Source: Carthagonibacter metallireducens (GTDB lineage: Bacteria; Gemmatimonadota; Gemmatimonadetes; Palauibacterales; Palauibacteraceae). Taken from it: a stretch of DNA of 64,000 nucleotides. The first letter of the stretch is position 1. Every line of letters begins with the position of its first letter. The position numbers were made by a program, and so were the translations under genes. Positions 9,467 through 18,945 of the stretch are shown piece by piece. The notes under the pieces are model-generated. The model was not told the DNA's origin and searched no databases. It was given only the letters and a program-made list of their open reading frames with translations. Where the stretch lies: NCBI GenBank assembly GCA_023554445.1, contig JAMJQQ010000026.1:19741-83740 (forward strand), in the 5' to 3' direction.

Positions 9467-11457
9467 CCGCCCGTCCCGGCTGGCTCATGCCCGTCGGCTC
9501 TGGTCGCGCGGGGCCGCCGCGCCCCCGAGAGCCAGGTCTCCACAGCCATGAGGACGAGTGCCACGGCCAGGACGAAGGCAGTGATGTTTCGGCCTCGTCG
9601 TGCGGCGAAGATCTCGTCGGGCCAGCTGTCCCCCGAGCTCACCCGCAGGTCGCGCGCAGATCCGATGGCGGATGCCAGTCCGTCGGTGTCCAGTGTCGCG
9701 GGATTCGACTCGGCTGCGGGCACGTTGACACCCACGAACCGGGTGTCCCGGCCGGTGTCCGAACGCACCGCAATGCGCCACGCACCGGCGATTCTCGGAC
9801 GCCAGGGAGCTCCTCCTTCCACATGGACAGGGGGACCATCCGGTCCGGCGAGGGAGTCTGCGCGTGACGGGAGCGTCGTTTCCTCGCCGGCCTCGAGAGA
9901 TCCGCCAGGGTCGCCGGGTCGTGACCATCTGCTGACCAGTGCGTCGACGAATTCGATCATTCCGACACTGGCAGGAAGAGTCGTGGCTTCGGGAACGAGT
10001 GCCGAGCCGATCAACAGGTACACCCCCGTCTCCGGAGCCCGGCCGCGAACCAGCCATGCTTCTCCGTCGGCGGTTCGGAGAATCACCGAGTCCACGGGGG
10101 TCGATGGCGCGACTCCCGGCTGCAGAAGATACCGTCGCGTCACGGTCTCGCCGGTGACGACGGGGATTCCAGCGTCCGCCAGCCGGAGCACTCCCGCGGC
10201 AGGATCCGGTTCGGCTCTCCAGGGAATACCGAGACTTGCCAGCTCACGATTGAATGCAGCGAGCTGCAGTTGATCGGAAGGGGGAACCAGGATTCGCGCC
10301 GCCGGTCTGTCGGGGACCCCGGGCTCACGGTACGGCGCCCCGGCCACCTGTATGACCACGTCGGTCCGACCCGTTCCCAGCCGGACCCGGCCGTCGGCCT
10401 CGAGCGTCTCGATCGCCTTACCGATGAATTCGCCGTCGGAATCCGAATCTCCGACGAGCCGGACTCCTGCCGGCCGTGCGACCCTGATACCGATCTGCCG
10501 TCCATCGTCGGCCCGCAGTCCGGTCGGATCGATCTCGACACGAACGACGTGAGATCCCGGATCTGGTGCAGGAATGGAGAACGAAACGTCCGTGCCCCAG
10601 TTCGCGGTGCGGATAGCTGCCGTCCGTCCATCGACCAGCAACCTCGCCTCTGGCGCCGCATCAACCGTTTCGTCTTCCGGGGATCTCGAGCCTCCGGAGT
10701 CGGATTCGGCTTCGATCCGGGCCGTCACGGTCAGCGATGCGCCCGGCGGCACCGGATGCGACGGTCCGACCGACAGGGATGCCACCCGACCGTTCCGATT
10801 TCCATCCGGCGCGACCTGCATCACCCGGACTGCCCAGCCGTCATCGATCTCGGCACGTCCCGCGAAGGAGCCGGCCTGCAGATCGGTGAAGATGTGCAGT
10901 TCCCTGGCCCTGCCCGGGCTGGCGGGAATGGCCGAAGCAGCGGTGCGTATGGCGAGAGCCAGCGACGCCCCCGCGTCGGAGGGGCGGATCGCCGGCAGCA
11001 GTCGGGCTGCCTCGTCGGCACTGCCGCCGGCAACGACGATTCCATCGACAGCCGAAAGCAGCCACACGCGATCCTGAGGCGTTGCATGCGAAAGCGACAC
11101 CGCCAGCGCCTGACGCGCCGACTCCAGCAAGGTGCGCCCATCGCTGAGCCGGTCCATGCTGGCGGTGTTGTCCAGAGCCAGGACCAGGTCCGTCGGGCGG
11201 TGACTGCGGGCGTCGCCGGTCCCGATCAACGGTTGCGCCGCGGCTAAAGCGAGCAGCGCTACGATTCCCACGCGTGCAGCGACCAACATCCGGTCGCGGA
11301 TCCGCATGGAGCGCGCGCTCTCGCGCTGCGCCGACTGCAGGTACCGCAGAGAGGGAAACGGTACTCGTCGGTCGGTCTCCCGCCGGACGAGGTGCAGAAG
11401 CAGCGGGATGACGGTGAGACCCGCCAGTGCCAGGGCAGCAGGGAAGAGAAAGCTCAA
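9463..11457 (-). CDS. BatA-like membrane protein with von Willebrand factor A domain
   Basis: 664 aa. The start is taken as TTG 11457, which overlaps the DUF58 stop (TTGA). From there the protein opens with the BatA N-terminal membrane signature (FLFPAALALAGLTVIPLLLHLVRR), then a second membrane segment and a VWA domain whose metal site reads DNTAS (canonical DxSxS). A long beta-rich region follows, then a final membrane helix near the C-terminus (NITAFVLAVALVLMAVETWL). BatA-type proteins usually act with a DUF58 protein and a MoxR AAA+ chaperone. The DUF58 partner is directly upstream, but no MoxR gene is nearby. The substrate is unknown. Confidence 0.8.
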   Translation of the reverse strand: MSFLFPAALALAGLTVIPLLLHLVRRETDRRVPFPSLRYLQSAQRESARSMRIRDRMLVAARVGIVALLALAAAQPLIGTGDARSHRPTDLVLALDNTASMDRLSDGRTLLESARQALAVSLSHATPQDRVWLLSAVDGIVVAGGSADEAARLLPAIRPSDAGASLALAIRTAASAIPASPGRARELHIFTDLQAGSFAGRAEIDDGWAVRVMQVAPDGNRNGRVASLSVGPSHPVPPGASLTVTARIEAESDSGGSRSPEDETVDAAPEARLLVDGRTAAIRTANWGTDVSFSIPAPDPGSHVVRVEIDPTGLRADDGRQIGIRVARPAGVRLVGDSDSDGEFIGKAIETLEADGRVRLGTGRTDVVIQVAGAPYREPGVPDRPAARILVPPSDQLQLAAFNRELASLGIPWRAEPDPAAGVLRLADAGIPVVTGETVTRRYLLQPGVAPSTPVDSVILRTADGEAWLVRGRAPETGVYLLIGSALVPEATTLPASVGMIEFVDALVSRWSRPGDPGGSLEAGEETTLPSRADSLAGPDGPPVHVEGGAPWRPRIAGAWRIAVRSDTGRDTRFVGVNVPAAESNPATLDTDGLASAIGSARDLRVSSGDSWPDEIFAARRGRNITAFVLAVALVLMAVETWLSGARRPRATRADGHEPAGTGG

Positions 11458-12389
11458 CCGAGTCGGGCCCGCTTCTGGAGGAAGTGCCCGAGACCGACTC
11501 CGAGTGGCGTGTCGGTGATCAGCAGGTGGTAGTCCGCTCCCATGCGGCGACACTCACTGCGCCACCGGGCTACCGCGTCTTCTACCGCCGCTGCGTACTC
11601 CGCGCGAAGCGCCGCCGAACTCGTACGCAGCTCCTCGCCGGTTTCGGGATCGAAGAACACGGCGTCGCCGGCGGCCGGCAACTCGCGCTCGCCGGGGTCC
11701 ATGAGGTGCAGAACGATCACCTCGTGTCCGCGGTGCCGCAGGAAATGCAGCGCGCGACGCGTACCTTCCGCGTCTACCAGGAGGTCCGAGATCAGGACTA
11801 CCAGGCCCCGCCTTCGCAGCCGGATTGCGACGTCCCGAATCGCCGTTCCGGCCTCGCTGCCACCGTCGCCTTCCAGCGCCACGAGCTCGCGGAGAATCGT
11901 GGCCAGGTGACGACGGGAGGCCCTGGGAGGCAGGTGGGTGCGGACACTTTCATCGTAAGCGACGAATCCGGTTGCGTCTCCCTGCCGAAGCAGAAGATTG
12001 GACAGCGATGCCGCGATGAGCCGGCCATAGTCCAGTTTCGAGAAGCCGCTCATGACCGGCGATGACCAGCGCATGGAACGGCTCGTGTCGAGCACGAGAT
12101 ATGCCCGGAGATTCGTCTCCTCTTCGAACTGCTTCAGGTACCATCGATCGGATCGAGCGTACATTCGCCAGTCGAGAAAACGAATGTCGTCGCCCGGGTA
12201 GTACGGCCGGTTCTCTGCGAATTCCACCGAAAATCCGCGATGCGGAGAGCGGTGGAGCCCGATCAGGAATCCTTCCACCACGGTTCGGGCGATGAGCTCG
12301 AGACGCCCGGGGTCGTAGAATTCGGACGGGTTCTTCAGGTCGGGCCGCGAACGGCTGCCGTCCCCGGTCAGGCTCCCGGACACAGCCAT
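11454..12389 (-). CDS. DUF58 domain-containing protein
   Basis: 311 aa from ATG 12389. The core DUF58 motif is present (FAENRPYYPGDDIRFLDWRM, then YLKQFEEETN), followed by a VWA-like fold with an intact DxSxS metal site (VLDTSRSM). No membrane segments are seen. DUF58 proteins are usually encoded between MoxR ATPases and BatA-type proteins; here the MoxR gene is missing and this gene opens the long minus-strand run. It is divergent from the M28 peptidase across ~210 nt. The frame stays open upstream to 13016, but that part is the shadow of the peptidase gene. Confidence 0.87.
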   Translation of the reverse strand: MAVSGSLTGDGSRSRPDLKNPSEFYDPGRLELIARTVVEGFLIGLHRSPHRGFSVEFAENRPYYPGDDIRFLDWRMYARSDRWYLKQFEEETNLRAYLVLDTSRSMRWSSPVMSGFSKLDYGRLIAASLSNLLLRQGDATGFVAYDESVRTHLPPRASRRHLATILRELVALEGDGGSEAGTAIRDVAIRLRRRGLVVLISDLLVDAEGTRRALHFLRHRGHEVIVLHLMDPGERELPAAGDAVFFDPETGEELRTSSAALRAEYAAAVEDAVARWRSECRRMGADYHLLITDTPLGVGLGHFLQKRARLG

Positions 12390-12602
12390 TCGGGCCCGCC
12401 GGGTGTTTGGGACATCGATGCGGTCATAATGCTCGGGCGGTTCCGCACGCCTCGGTGGCCGGAAACGGTCGTCGAGCGGGCAACACCCGCCGGGCTGTGG
12501 AGTACACACCCGGATCGAGCGCGTGTTCCGGATTGGCCACACGCGGCGACGAAAAAGGGCCGACCCGGGAACGGGGGTCCGAACGATCAAGGAGTCGAGG
12601 GA

Positions 12603-14117
12603 ATGAAGGGAAAGGGAATGGTCGGGAGAGGGTCGAACTTCACCAGCGGGGTCGTGGCCCTGCTCCTTGCATGCACGGGTACTCTCTCGGCGCAGATGGC
12701 GCCGTCGCACTCGTCCGCAGCTCGGGACGCTGCGGCGACGATCACCGTTGCCGACATGCAGATTCACATGGGCGTGATCGCGCATGATTCGATGCGAGGC
12801 CGGGACACCCCGAGTCCCGAGTTGATGAAGACGGCCCGGTACGTGGCCGATCGATTCGAGGAATTCGGGCTGAAGCCCGGAAACGGTGAGTCCTATCTGC
12901 AGCTCTATCCCATCTCCTCGATCGTCCCCGCCGGGCCCGAGGATCACGGGCTGGTACTCAAGGGTCCGGTAGGCGAGACGGAGCTCGTCTACGGAGAGCA
13001 GTTCTTCACCTTGCACGACGCGCGCCTCTCAGAGGGCGAAGGCCCGCTCATGGTAGCAGACATCGCCGAGGACTTCGGTGACGTGGACGGCAGGATCGTA
13101 ACGGTGTTGCTCACGGCGGAGAACATCCGCCCCGTGTTGCGGGGAGGACTGGCGGAGAAGCTCGGACCTCACGATCCGGCCGGCGTGCTCGTCGTACTGG
13201 ACATTCCGCAGAATTTCTTCGATCAGCTCAAGCGTTTCCTCAGCAGCACACAGACCCGAGTAGGAGAGGTGGATGACACCTCCTTCCCTGCCGCGTTCGT
13301 AGCCTTGTCCTCTCTGCCGGCGGACCTGGCAGCCGCCGTATCAGCAGGAGAACCGGCAGAGGGGTGGTCGGCAGAAGTGCGGTCGGAAGCCGACGTGAAC
13401 GTGGAGGAGGCGCCCAATACGATCGGCTGGCTGGAGGGCTCCGACCCCGAGCTGAAGAACGAGTACGTCGTGCTGACCGCACACATGGACCATGTGGGAG
13501 TGGGACGGCCGGTGGATGGAGACTCCATCTACAACGGTGCGGATGACGATGCATCGGGCACGGTCACGATCATCGAGCTTGCGCAGGCGTTTGCCGCGCT
13601 TCCCGAGGCACCCCGGCGATCGATGGTGTTCATGACCGTCAGCGGAGAAGAGAAGGGGCTTCTGGGTTCGGGCTGGTATGCCGATCACCCCACCTTCCCG
13701 CTCGCGCAGACGGTCGCCAACCTGAACATGGACATGGTCGGCAGGAACTGGACTGACACGATCGTAGCGATCGGCAAAGAGGAATCGACGCTCGGTCCGC
13801 TCGTGGAGCGTGTTTCGGAGGAGCACCCGGAACTGGACATGGCGGTGATCGATGATATCTGGCCCGAGGAGGGCTTCTACTCGAGATCGGACCACTACAA
13901 CTTCGCGCGCAACGGAGTGCCGGTTCTCTTCTTCTTCAACGGAACGCACGACGACTATCACAAGCCGTCCGATCACGCGGACAGGATCGCATATGACAAA
14001 ATGTCACGCATCGGCCGGCTCGTCTTCTACACGGGATACGAGGTGGCCAACGCGGATGACCGTCCGGCGTGGGACGCCGCGGCGTACGGGCGGGTGGTGG
14101 AACAGGCCTCGGAGTGA
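12603..14117 (+). CDS. Secreted M28-family zinc peptidase
   Basis: 504 aa. The ATG has a good ribosome site (AAGGAG at 12589-12594, 8 nt away). A signal peptide (VVALLLACTGTLSAQ) precedes a domain with a PA-like insertion, then the M28 catalytic core: TAHMDHVG, NGADDDASGT, SGEEKGLLGS with the catalytic Glu pair, NMDMVGR and the last zinc His in GTHDDYHKPSD. All five ligand positions are present, so it should be an active aminopeptidase-type enzyme in the periplasm or outside the cell. Substrate preference cannot be read. It appears to be a single-gene unit. Confidence 0.92.
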   Translation: MKGKGMVGRGSNFTSGVVALLLACTGTLSAQMAPSHSSAARDAAATITVADMQIHMGVIAHDSMRGRDTPSPELMKTARYVADRFEEFGLKPGNGESYLQLYPISSIVPAGPEDHGLVLKGPVGETELVYGEQFFTLHDARLSEGEGPLMVADIAEDFGDVDGRIVTVLLTAENIRPVLRGGLAEKLGPHDPAGVLVVLDIPQNFFDQLKRFLSSTQTRVGEVDDTSFPAAFVALSSLPADLAAAVSAGEPAEGWSAEVRSEADVNVEEAPNTIGWLEGSDPELKNEYVVLTAHMDHVGVGRPVDGDSIYNGADDDASGTVTIIELAQAFAALPEAPRRSMVFMTVSGEEKGLLGSGWYADHPTFPLAQTVANLNMDMVGRNWTDTIVAIGKEESTLGPLVERVSEEHPELDMAVIDDIWPEEGFYSRSDHYNFARNGVPVLFFFNGTHDDYHKPSDHADRIAYDKMSRIGRLVFYTGYEVANADDRPAWDAAAYGRVVEQASE

Positions 14118-14140
14118 CGCGACGAAGTGACGCCGGTTCG

Positions 14141-14169
14141 TTGTAGATCTGCAGCGGGGCGTCTAGATT
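14141..14169 (+). promoter_or_regulatory. Candidate sigma70-type promoter upstream of ytxH-like gene
   Basis: TTGTAG (14141-14146), 17-nt spacer, TAGATT (14164-14169) followed by G. It sits 42 nt before the next start codon. Seen by eye only. Confidence 0.5.
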
Positions 14170-14211
14170 GAATCGATCGACGAACCTCGGGCCTCAGCCT
14201 GGAGCGACAAG

Positions 14212-14718
14212 ATGCCTGACAGAAGAGACGAAGTGCCTTACGTGGTAGTGGAGAAGCGAGGCTCGGGCCTGGGAGCCTTCCTCGGCGGAGCGATTGCAGG
14301 CGCTCTCGTGGCCCTGCTTTACACACCGCGAACGGGCGATGAGACGAAGCGCGAGATCCGGGAAGGATTGGCGCGACTTCGCGAGGATGCGGACCACCGG
14401 TTCAGTCTGCTTCGCACCGAAGTCGAGGACCGGTACGATCGTGTCCGAGAAGAGGTCGGAGAGCGGATCGAACAGGCGCGTGGCGATGTCAAGCATCGCA
14501 AGATCCAGGCGGAGGAGGCCGTGAAGGCCGGCCGGGCGGCCGCCAAGAAGGCACGCGCCGAGCTCGAAGAGCGCCTCGCCGATTCGAAGGAGAGCTACAG
14601 CCGCAGCGTCGAGGAGCTGGCTGAGACCGCGGAAGTCGACGTCGAGGAGGCCAAGAAGGTCGTGAAGCGGGCCGTGAAGGACGTCAAGAAGGCCGTCAGC
14701 GAGGCCGTCGAGGACTGA
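14212..14718 (+). CDS. YtxH domain-containing protein
   Basis: 168 aa. A short polar N-terminus is followed by a Gly/Ala-rich membrane segment (GLGAFLGGAIAGALVALLYTP, about residues 18-38) and the YtxH signature TPRTGDETKREI. The rest is one long, highly charged Lys/Glu/Ala coiled coil. YtxH-family proteins are small membrane-anchored stress-associated proteins of unknown biochemical role. It is preceded by a candidate promoter and followed 87 nt later by the YihY-like membrane protein. Confidence 0.8.
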   Translation: MPDRRDEVPYVVVEKRGSGLGAFLGGAIAGALVALLYTPRTGDETKREIREGLARLREDADHRFSLLRTEVEDRYDRVREEVGERIEQARGDVKHRKIQAEEAVKAGRAAAKKARAELEERLADSKESYSRSVEELAETAEVDVEEAKKVVKRAVKDVKKAVSEAVED

Positions 14719-14805
14719 GCCCTGCCGCTCGACCAGACGCCGATAGGGAGCGGTCCGCGCAGGATTCCCGGATTCGGCAGCGGAGTTCGAGGCGGTCTCG
14801 AGTTC

Positions 14806-15645
14806 GTGCACGAGGTGTACGACCAGGCCGCCTCGGACGACATATTCTTTCTCGCCTCAGGGCTCACCTTCAGCCTGCTCCTCGCCGCGATCCCCTTTCT
14901 GGCCCTGTTGCTCGCCGTCGCAGGCTTGATCCTCGCACCTCAGATCGAGGCCCCACGCGGAGTCGTTCTGGACTGGGTCGGATCACTGCTTCCGGTGTCG
15001 GAGGCGGTCGAACAGGAGATCCTCTCGCAGCTCGTCGATGTGGTTGAGATTTCCCGTTCGCTCGGTTTGATCAGCGCCGTTCTGTTCATCTGGTTCTCCA
15101 CCCGGTTGTTCGGTGCCCTGCGCACGGTGCTCGATTCGGTTTTCGATCTGCGCGAGGGACCCGGCATCCTCAAGTCGAAGCTGCTCGACGTGAAGCTCGT
15201 GGTGCTGGCCGCCATCCTGCTGACGGCCAACGTCGGGATCACGACCACCTTCCTCACGATGAGTCGTGAGTGGATCGGGCGTCTGCCGGTCGCCAGCGGT
15301 TTCTCGGCGCAGGTTCTGGGCTACGCGACTGCATTCGCGGCGATCTTCCTCATGTTCCTGTTGATATACAAGTTCGTTCCTACCACGAGCCTGCGGTGGC
15401 GGACCGCGGCGATCGCGGCCCTGGTCGCCTCGATCGGGTTTGAGCTGGTAAAGGCCGCCCTCGGCTGGTACCTGGCGGACATCGCCGACTTCAGCAGGTT
15501 CTTCTTCGCGTTCGCGACGCTCATCGTTCTCGTGCTTTCCTTCTACTACACGGCGATCACCTTCGTCCTGGGCGGCGAAGTGGCGAAGGTCTACGGATTC
15601 CGTCGGGCGATGCGACTGCAGCGGGAAGCTTTCGATACGGCCTGA
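14806..15645 (+). CDS. YihY/virulence factor BrkB family membrane protein
   Basis: 279 aa from GTG 14806, with six hydrophobic segments in the UPF0761/YihY pattern (FFLASGLTFSLLLAAIPFLALL at the N-terminus, then paired helices to LIVLVLSFYYTAITFVLGGEVAKVYG). The family was once called RNase BN, but its members are integral membrane proteins of uncertain function. The GTG lies inside what is normally the N-terminal amphipathic helix. The frame is open back to the ytxH stop, so a CTG start at 14722 could add about 28 residues. Confidence 0.82.
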   Translation: MHEVYDQAASDDIFFLASGLTFSLLLAAIPFLALLLAVAGLILAPQIEAPRGVVLDWVGSLLPVSEAVEQEILSQLVDVVEISRSLGLISAVLFIWFSTRLFGALRTVLDSVFDLREGPGILKSKLLDVKLVVLAAILLTANVGITTTFLTMSREWIGRLPVASGFSAQVLGYATAFAAIFLMFLLIYKFVPTTSLRWRTAAIAALVASIGFELVKAALGWYLADIADFSRFFFAFATLIVLVLSFYYTAITFVLGGEVAKVYGFRRAMRLQREAFDTA

Positions 15646-15687
15646 AGCCAGGGCCGTCACCCGGTGGCGAGTCCCGTCCGGTCCGTC

Positions 15688-15693
15688 TAGATT
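15688..15693 (+). promoter_or_regulatory. Candidate -10 element upstream of smpB
   Basis: TAGATT followed by G, the same seven bases as before the ytxH-like gene, and exactly the same distance (48 nt) from the start codon. No convincing -35 hexamer is visible. Confidence 0.35.
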
Positions 15694-15735
15694 GGCCGCG
15701 TCCCGTCCGTTCGCAGTGTGGCTTCAGGAGACCAG

Positions 15736-16203
15736 GTGGGAGAGAAGGCCGGGGGAAGAGCGCCCGTCATACGCAATCGCAAGGCCCGCCACGAGTTCGA
15801 GATTCTGGAAGAGCTCGAGGCGGGCCTCGTGCTGGAGGGAGCGGAAGTGAAGTCGCTCCGAGACGGGCGCGCGAACTTCACCGACGCCTTCGCTCGGGTC
15901 GAGGACGGAGAATTGTGGTTGCACAATCTCCACATCAGCCCCTACGAACAGGCGAGCATCGACGTACCCGATCCGCTTCGCCGAAGGAAACTCCTGGTTC
16001 ACGCGCGTGAGTTGAATCGCCTCGCCTCGAAGACGGCCGAGCGCGGTCTCACGATCGTTCCGCTCGACATCCATTTCAGCCGGGGTCGGGCCAAGGTCAA
16101 TCTCGGACTCGCGCGCGGGAAGAAGCTGCACGACAAACGTCAGTCCCTGAAGAAGGACGACATGCGGCGGGAGGTCGAACGTGCGCTTCGTGCGAGAGAA
16201 TGA
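15736..16203 (+). CDS. smpB: SsrA-binding protein SmpB
   Basis: 155 aa. It binds tmRNA and delivers it to stalled ribosomes for trans-translation. Recognisable features are RNRKARHEFEI near the N-terminus, GLVLEGAEVKSLRDGRANF, LHNLHISPYEQ and the basic C-terminal tail GKKLHDKRQSLKKDD. GTG 15736 is preferred over GTG 15718 because AGGAG (15726-15730) lies 5 nt before it and family members start at this point. The tmRNA gene itself is not in the window. Confidence 0.95.
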   Translation: MGEKAGGRAPVIRNRKARHEFEILEELEAGLVLEGAEVKSLRDGRANFTDAFARVEDGELWLHNLHISPYEQASIDVPDPLRRRKLLVHARELNRLASKTAERGLTIVPLDIHFSRGRAKVNLGLARGKKLHDKRQSLKKDDMRREVERALRARE

Positions 16204-16210
16204 GACGGGG

Positions 16211-17413
16211 ATGAGAGGTCGTTCATTGCTTCGCCGACCGGTCTGGGGAGCATTGTGCTGCGCGGTGCTGCTGGGACCAGCGCATGGAATCCAGGCCCAG
16301 ATGGCGAACGGCGGAGCGAGCGGAGGCCCGGGTGACGATCGCGGTGGTTCGGCAGTTGGTGGGGAACCGGGCTATCCAGTCTTTCGCTGGAGTGCGGCCC
16401 CCGAAGATCTCGTTCGAGGACCGTCGCTCACGGCGGGGCGCGGATCGGCGTACGGACCGGGGGGCGACGCGATAGAAGTCAGGGCCGGTGCACCGTTTGC
16501 GCGTCTCGGAGATCGAGTCCTGCCTCTCGCCAACTCGCCCTACCTGTCTGGCGGCGATCTCTGGGTTCCGTCGGAATTCCTGGAGCGGCTCGAGATGGCG
16601 CGTCGCGAGGCGCGTAACGGGCTCATCGTCGAGATTCCTCGGCCCGGTGAAACCGGTGGTGAATCCGTGTCCTCGGCCCAGAAGAACGGTCCGTGGAAGA
16701 TCACGATCGATCCTGGACACGGGGGACACGATCCGGGAACCGTGAACCGGAGGACCGGGGCGCGGGAAAAGGACATCGTGCTGGCGGTGGGCCGGAAGCT
16801 GGCCGAGGAGTTACGCAGAAGACCGGGATTCGAGGTCGAACTCACACGCGATGATGATCGGTTCATTCCGCTCAAAGAGCGGCCGAAGCGGGCCAGGACG
16901 AGTGGATCGGATCTCTTCGTCTCGATCCACGTGAATGCCGAGCCCAACGGCGGAACACGCGCGAACGGCTTCGAGACCTACTTCCTCAGCCCTGCGCGGA
17001 CGGACGAGTCGTCCCGTGTCGCGCGCCTCGAGAACAGTGTGCTCGAACTGGAAGGTGAGACGCTCGACTTCGAGGGAGAGGCGCCGATAGACAAGATCGT
17101 CTCCATGATCGTGCTCGACGGGAACCGCGATGTCTCGCAGGATTTCGGAGAAGTCGTCCAGACTGGCTTGAACCGGGTCGCGGTCGGCAAGGACCGCGGG
17201 ACCAAGCCCGGACCCTTCTGGGTACTGGTGGGAGCGACCGGTCACATGCCGGCGGTTCTGGTCGAGCTCGGCTTCATCACCAACCCGAACGACGTGAAGA
17301 AGCTGACTGATGATGCGTATCAGGCGCGGCTCGCCGTGGCGCTGGCCGATTCGATCGAGGAGTATCGGGACAGGTACGTACGATCGCAGATGCGGAGGAG
17401 TGGAGGCGGTTGA
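16211..17413 (+). CDS. N-acetylmuramoyl-L-alanine amidase (Amidase_3), exported
   Basis: 400 aa. A signal peptide begins right at ATG 16211 (MRGRSLLRRPVWGALCCAVL). A ~150-residue low-similarity N-terminal region follows, then the zinc amidase domain: IDPGHGGHDPG (first zinc His), AREKDIVLAV (zinc Glu), SIHVNA (zinc His) and the catalytic Glu in AVLVELGFITN. It cleaves the amide bond between MurNAc and the stem peptide. It could be the target of the EnvC-like activator encoded at the left edge; that link is inference. The next gene starts inside its stop codon (TTGA). Confidence 0.92.
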   Translation: MRGRSLLRRPVWGALCCAVLLGPAHGIQAQMANGGASGGPGDDRGGSAVGGEPGYPVFRWSAAPEDLVRGPSLTAGRGSAYGPGGDAIEVRAGAPFARLGDRVLPLANSPYLSGGDLWVPSEFLERLEMARREARNGLIVEIPRPGETGGESVSSAQKNGPWKITIDPGHGGHDPGTVNRRTGAREKDIVLAVGRKLAEELRRRPGFEVELTRDDDRFIPLKERPKRARTSGSDLFVSIHVNAEPNGGTRANGFETYFLSPARTDESSRVARLENSVLELEGETLDFEGEAPIDKIVSMIVLDGNRDVSQDFGEVVQTGLNRVAVGKDRGTKPGPFWVLVGATGHMPAVLVELGFITNPNDVKKLTDDAYQARLAVALADSIEEYRDRYVRSQMRRSGGG

Positions 17414-18945
17414 AGCGGAGTGGTCTGGAAGCGGGACTGCTGGCGACGGTGCTGAGCGTCGCGACGGCCGGCTGTGTTTACTTCAATGCGATGTACGATG
17501 CCGGGCAGGCGTACGACGCCGGCATGACGGCGCTGCAGGAGGAGCAGGACCAGCTCGCCAGGCAACAATTCGATAGCGTCATCGCGAAAGCAGGGCGAAT
17601 CGTCGGCAACCACCCGGGCAGCAAGTATGCCGACGATGCGGCGTTCCTGAAGACTCGCGCGGAACTGCACAACAAGCTCTGGGAGTCGGCCTTCACCTCG
17701 GCCGACTATGCTCGGCAACTCTCGAAGCGGTCTCGTGATTCAGCACTCGCGGCAGGTCTGAAGGGGATCGCGGCCGTTCAACTCGAGCGTCTGCTGCTGG
17801 GAGACTCACTTCTCAGTTCGGCCCTCGCGGCCGATCTGGCTGCGGACGACCGGGCAACCATCCTCTTTCACAGGGGACTGGCCCGGCTCCAGCTCGACCG
17901 GCCCGCCGAGGCGGCGGAGGATCTCGAAGACGCGGCCAGGCAGATCGACCTCACCCGGGAAGCCCGGCTCGAACTGGCTCGCGCTCTGCTACAGATCGGC
18001 GACTACGAACGGTCCGTCGCTGTGACCGCGGAGCTGCTGCGCATGGACGAGTTCGGCCAGCTCTCCGAAGCGGGTCTGGCTCACGTGGACACGCTGGCCC
18101 ACCTGGCTCCCGAGAGCCTCGATGCCAGCCTGGAGGAGCTGCTGCAGGAGGAGGGGATGCGCCCCGCCCGACGCTCACTTCTCCAGTTGCTGCGCGGACG
18201 GGCCCTCGAGGATCTCGCGGACTACGCGGCGGCGCTCGCCGTCCTCGACAGCTCGGCCAGCGCAGGGGCAACGAGCCGATGGGCGCCGCAGGCCAGTCTT
18301 CTGGCCTCGCAAATCCGTTTGCGCACCGCCACGGATCCCGACCAGGTCTCCGGGACCGTTCCGGATCTCGAACGCGCCACGCGGGCAGGAGACCTGGCAA
18401 CCCGGGAGACAGCCATCCCCCTCGCGTCTTCGGCTGCTCGATTCCGGGATTACACGCAGGCGTGGCGGGATCGCGGTGCATCGGCGGCAGAGGCCGCTCT
18501 CCGCGGGGCGGAATTGGCCGGGACCGAGCTGGGGTCACCGGCAGTTGCCCGCGGACTCTACCTCAAGTACCTGGAGCTGGCGCCGGATTCGCCCTGGACG
18601 GCAAAGGCGATCTATGGAGCGCTGGCCTACGCAGACTACCGACCGGGCAACTGGGTGAGGGACGAAGGAGATGTCACCGACGCCCGGCTGGTCGCGCGAC
18701 TCGATGCTTTGCCCCAGGGTGATCCGTACCGGCAGGCGATCACGGGCACGGCGAGTGACTCCTGGGCCGACTCTGCATTCGTTCTGGCCGAGGCGGATCT
18801 CGAAGACCGAATCACGGAGATCCGAATGCTGTTCGACACGACCGTCGTGCGCGTGCGCCGTGATTCACTGCCTGACGAGGCTCCGGTCCCCGCCGCGGAC
18901 TCGGTCGCCGCGGACGAGCCGGCCGAGCGAGAGGTCGAATTCTGA
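17410..18945 (+). CDS. TPR-like repeat lipoprotein
   Basis: 511 aa from TTG 17410, overlapping the amidase stop. The signal ends in the lipobox TAGC with Cys at about residue 22, followed by YFNAMYDAGQAYDAG. The body is all-helical Leu/Ala-rich repeats resembling tetratricopeptide units, and the C-terminus is acidic and low complexity. Such proteins usually act as scaffolds for envelope assembly or secretion. A BamD/YfgC-like role is possible but not shown. It is coupled to the amidase upstream and to pyrK downstream (TGATG). Confidence 0.72.
   Translation: MKRSGLEAGLLATVLSVATAGCVYFNAMYDAGQAYDAGMTALQEEQDQLARQQFDSVIAKAGRIVGNHPGSKYADDAAFLKTRAELHNKLWESAFTSADYARQLSKRSRDSALAAGLKGIAAVQLERLLLGDSLLSSALAADLAADDRATILFHRGLARLQLDRPAEAAEDLEDAARQIDLTREARLELARALLQIGDYERSVAVTAELLRMDEFGQLSEAGLAHVDTLAHLAPESLDASLEELLQEEGMRPARRSLLQLLRGRALEDLADYAAALAVLDSSASAGATSRWAPQASLLASQIRLRTATDPDQVSGTVPDLERATRAGDLATRETAIPLASSAARFRDYTQAWRDRGASAAEAALRGAELAGTELGSPAVARGLYLKYLELAPDSPWTAKAIYGALAYADYRPGNWVRDEGDVTDARLVARLDALPQGDPYRQAITGTASDSWADSAFVLAEADLEDRITEIRMLFDTTVVRVRRDSLPDEAPVPAADSVAADEPAEREVEF

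Noticed and set aside
8195..10273. 692-codon plus-strand open frame
   Set aside because: Antisense to mfd and the BatA-like gene, both with full motif sets.
12405..12430. Possible promoter TTTGGG...CATAAT for the M28 peptidase
   Set aside because: The spacing between the two parts is too short (about 12 nt) for a sigma70 promoter.
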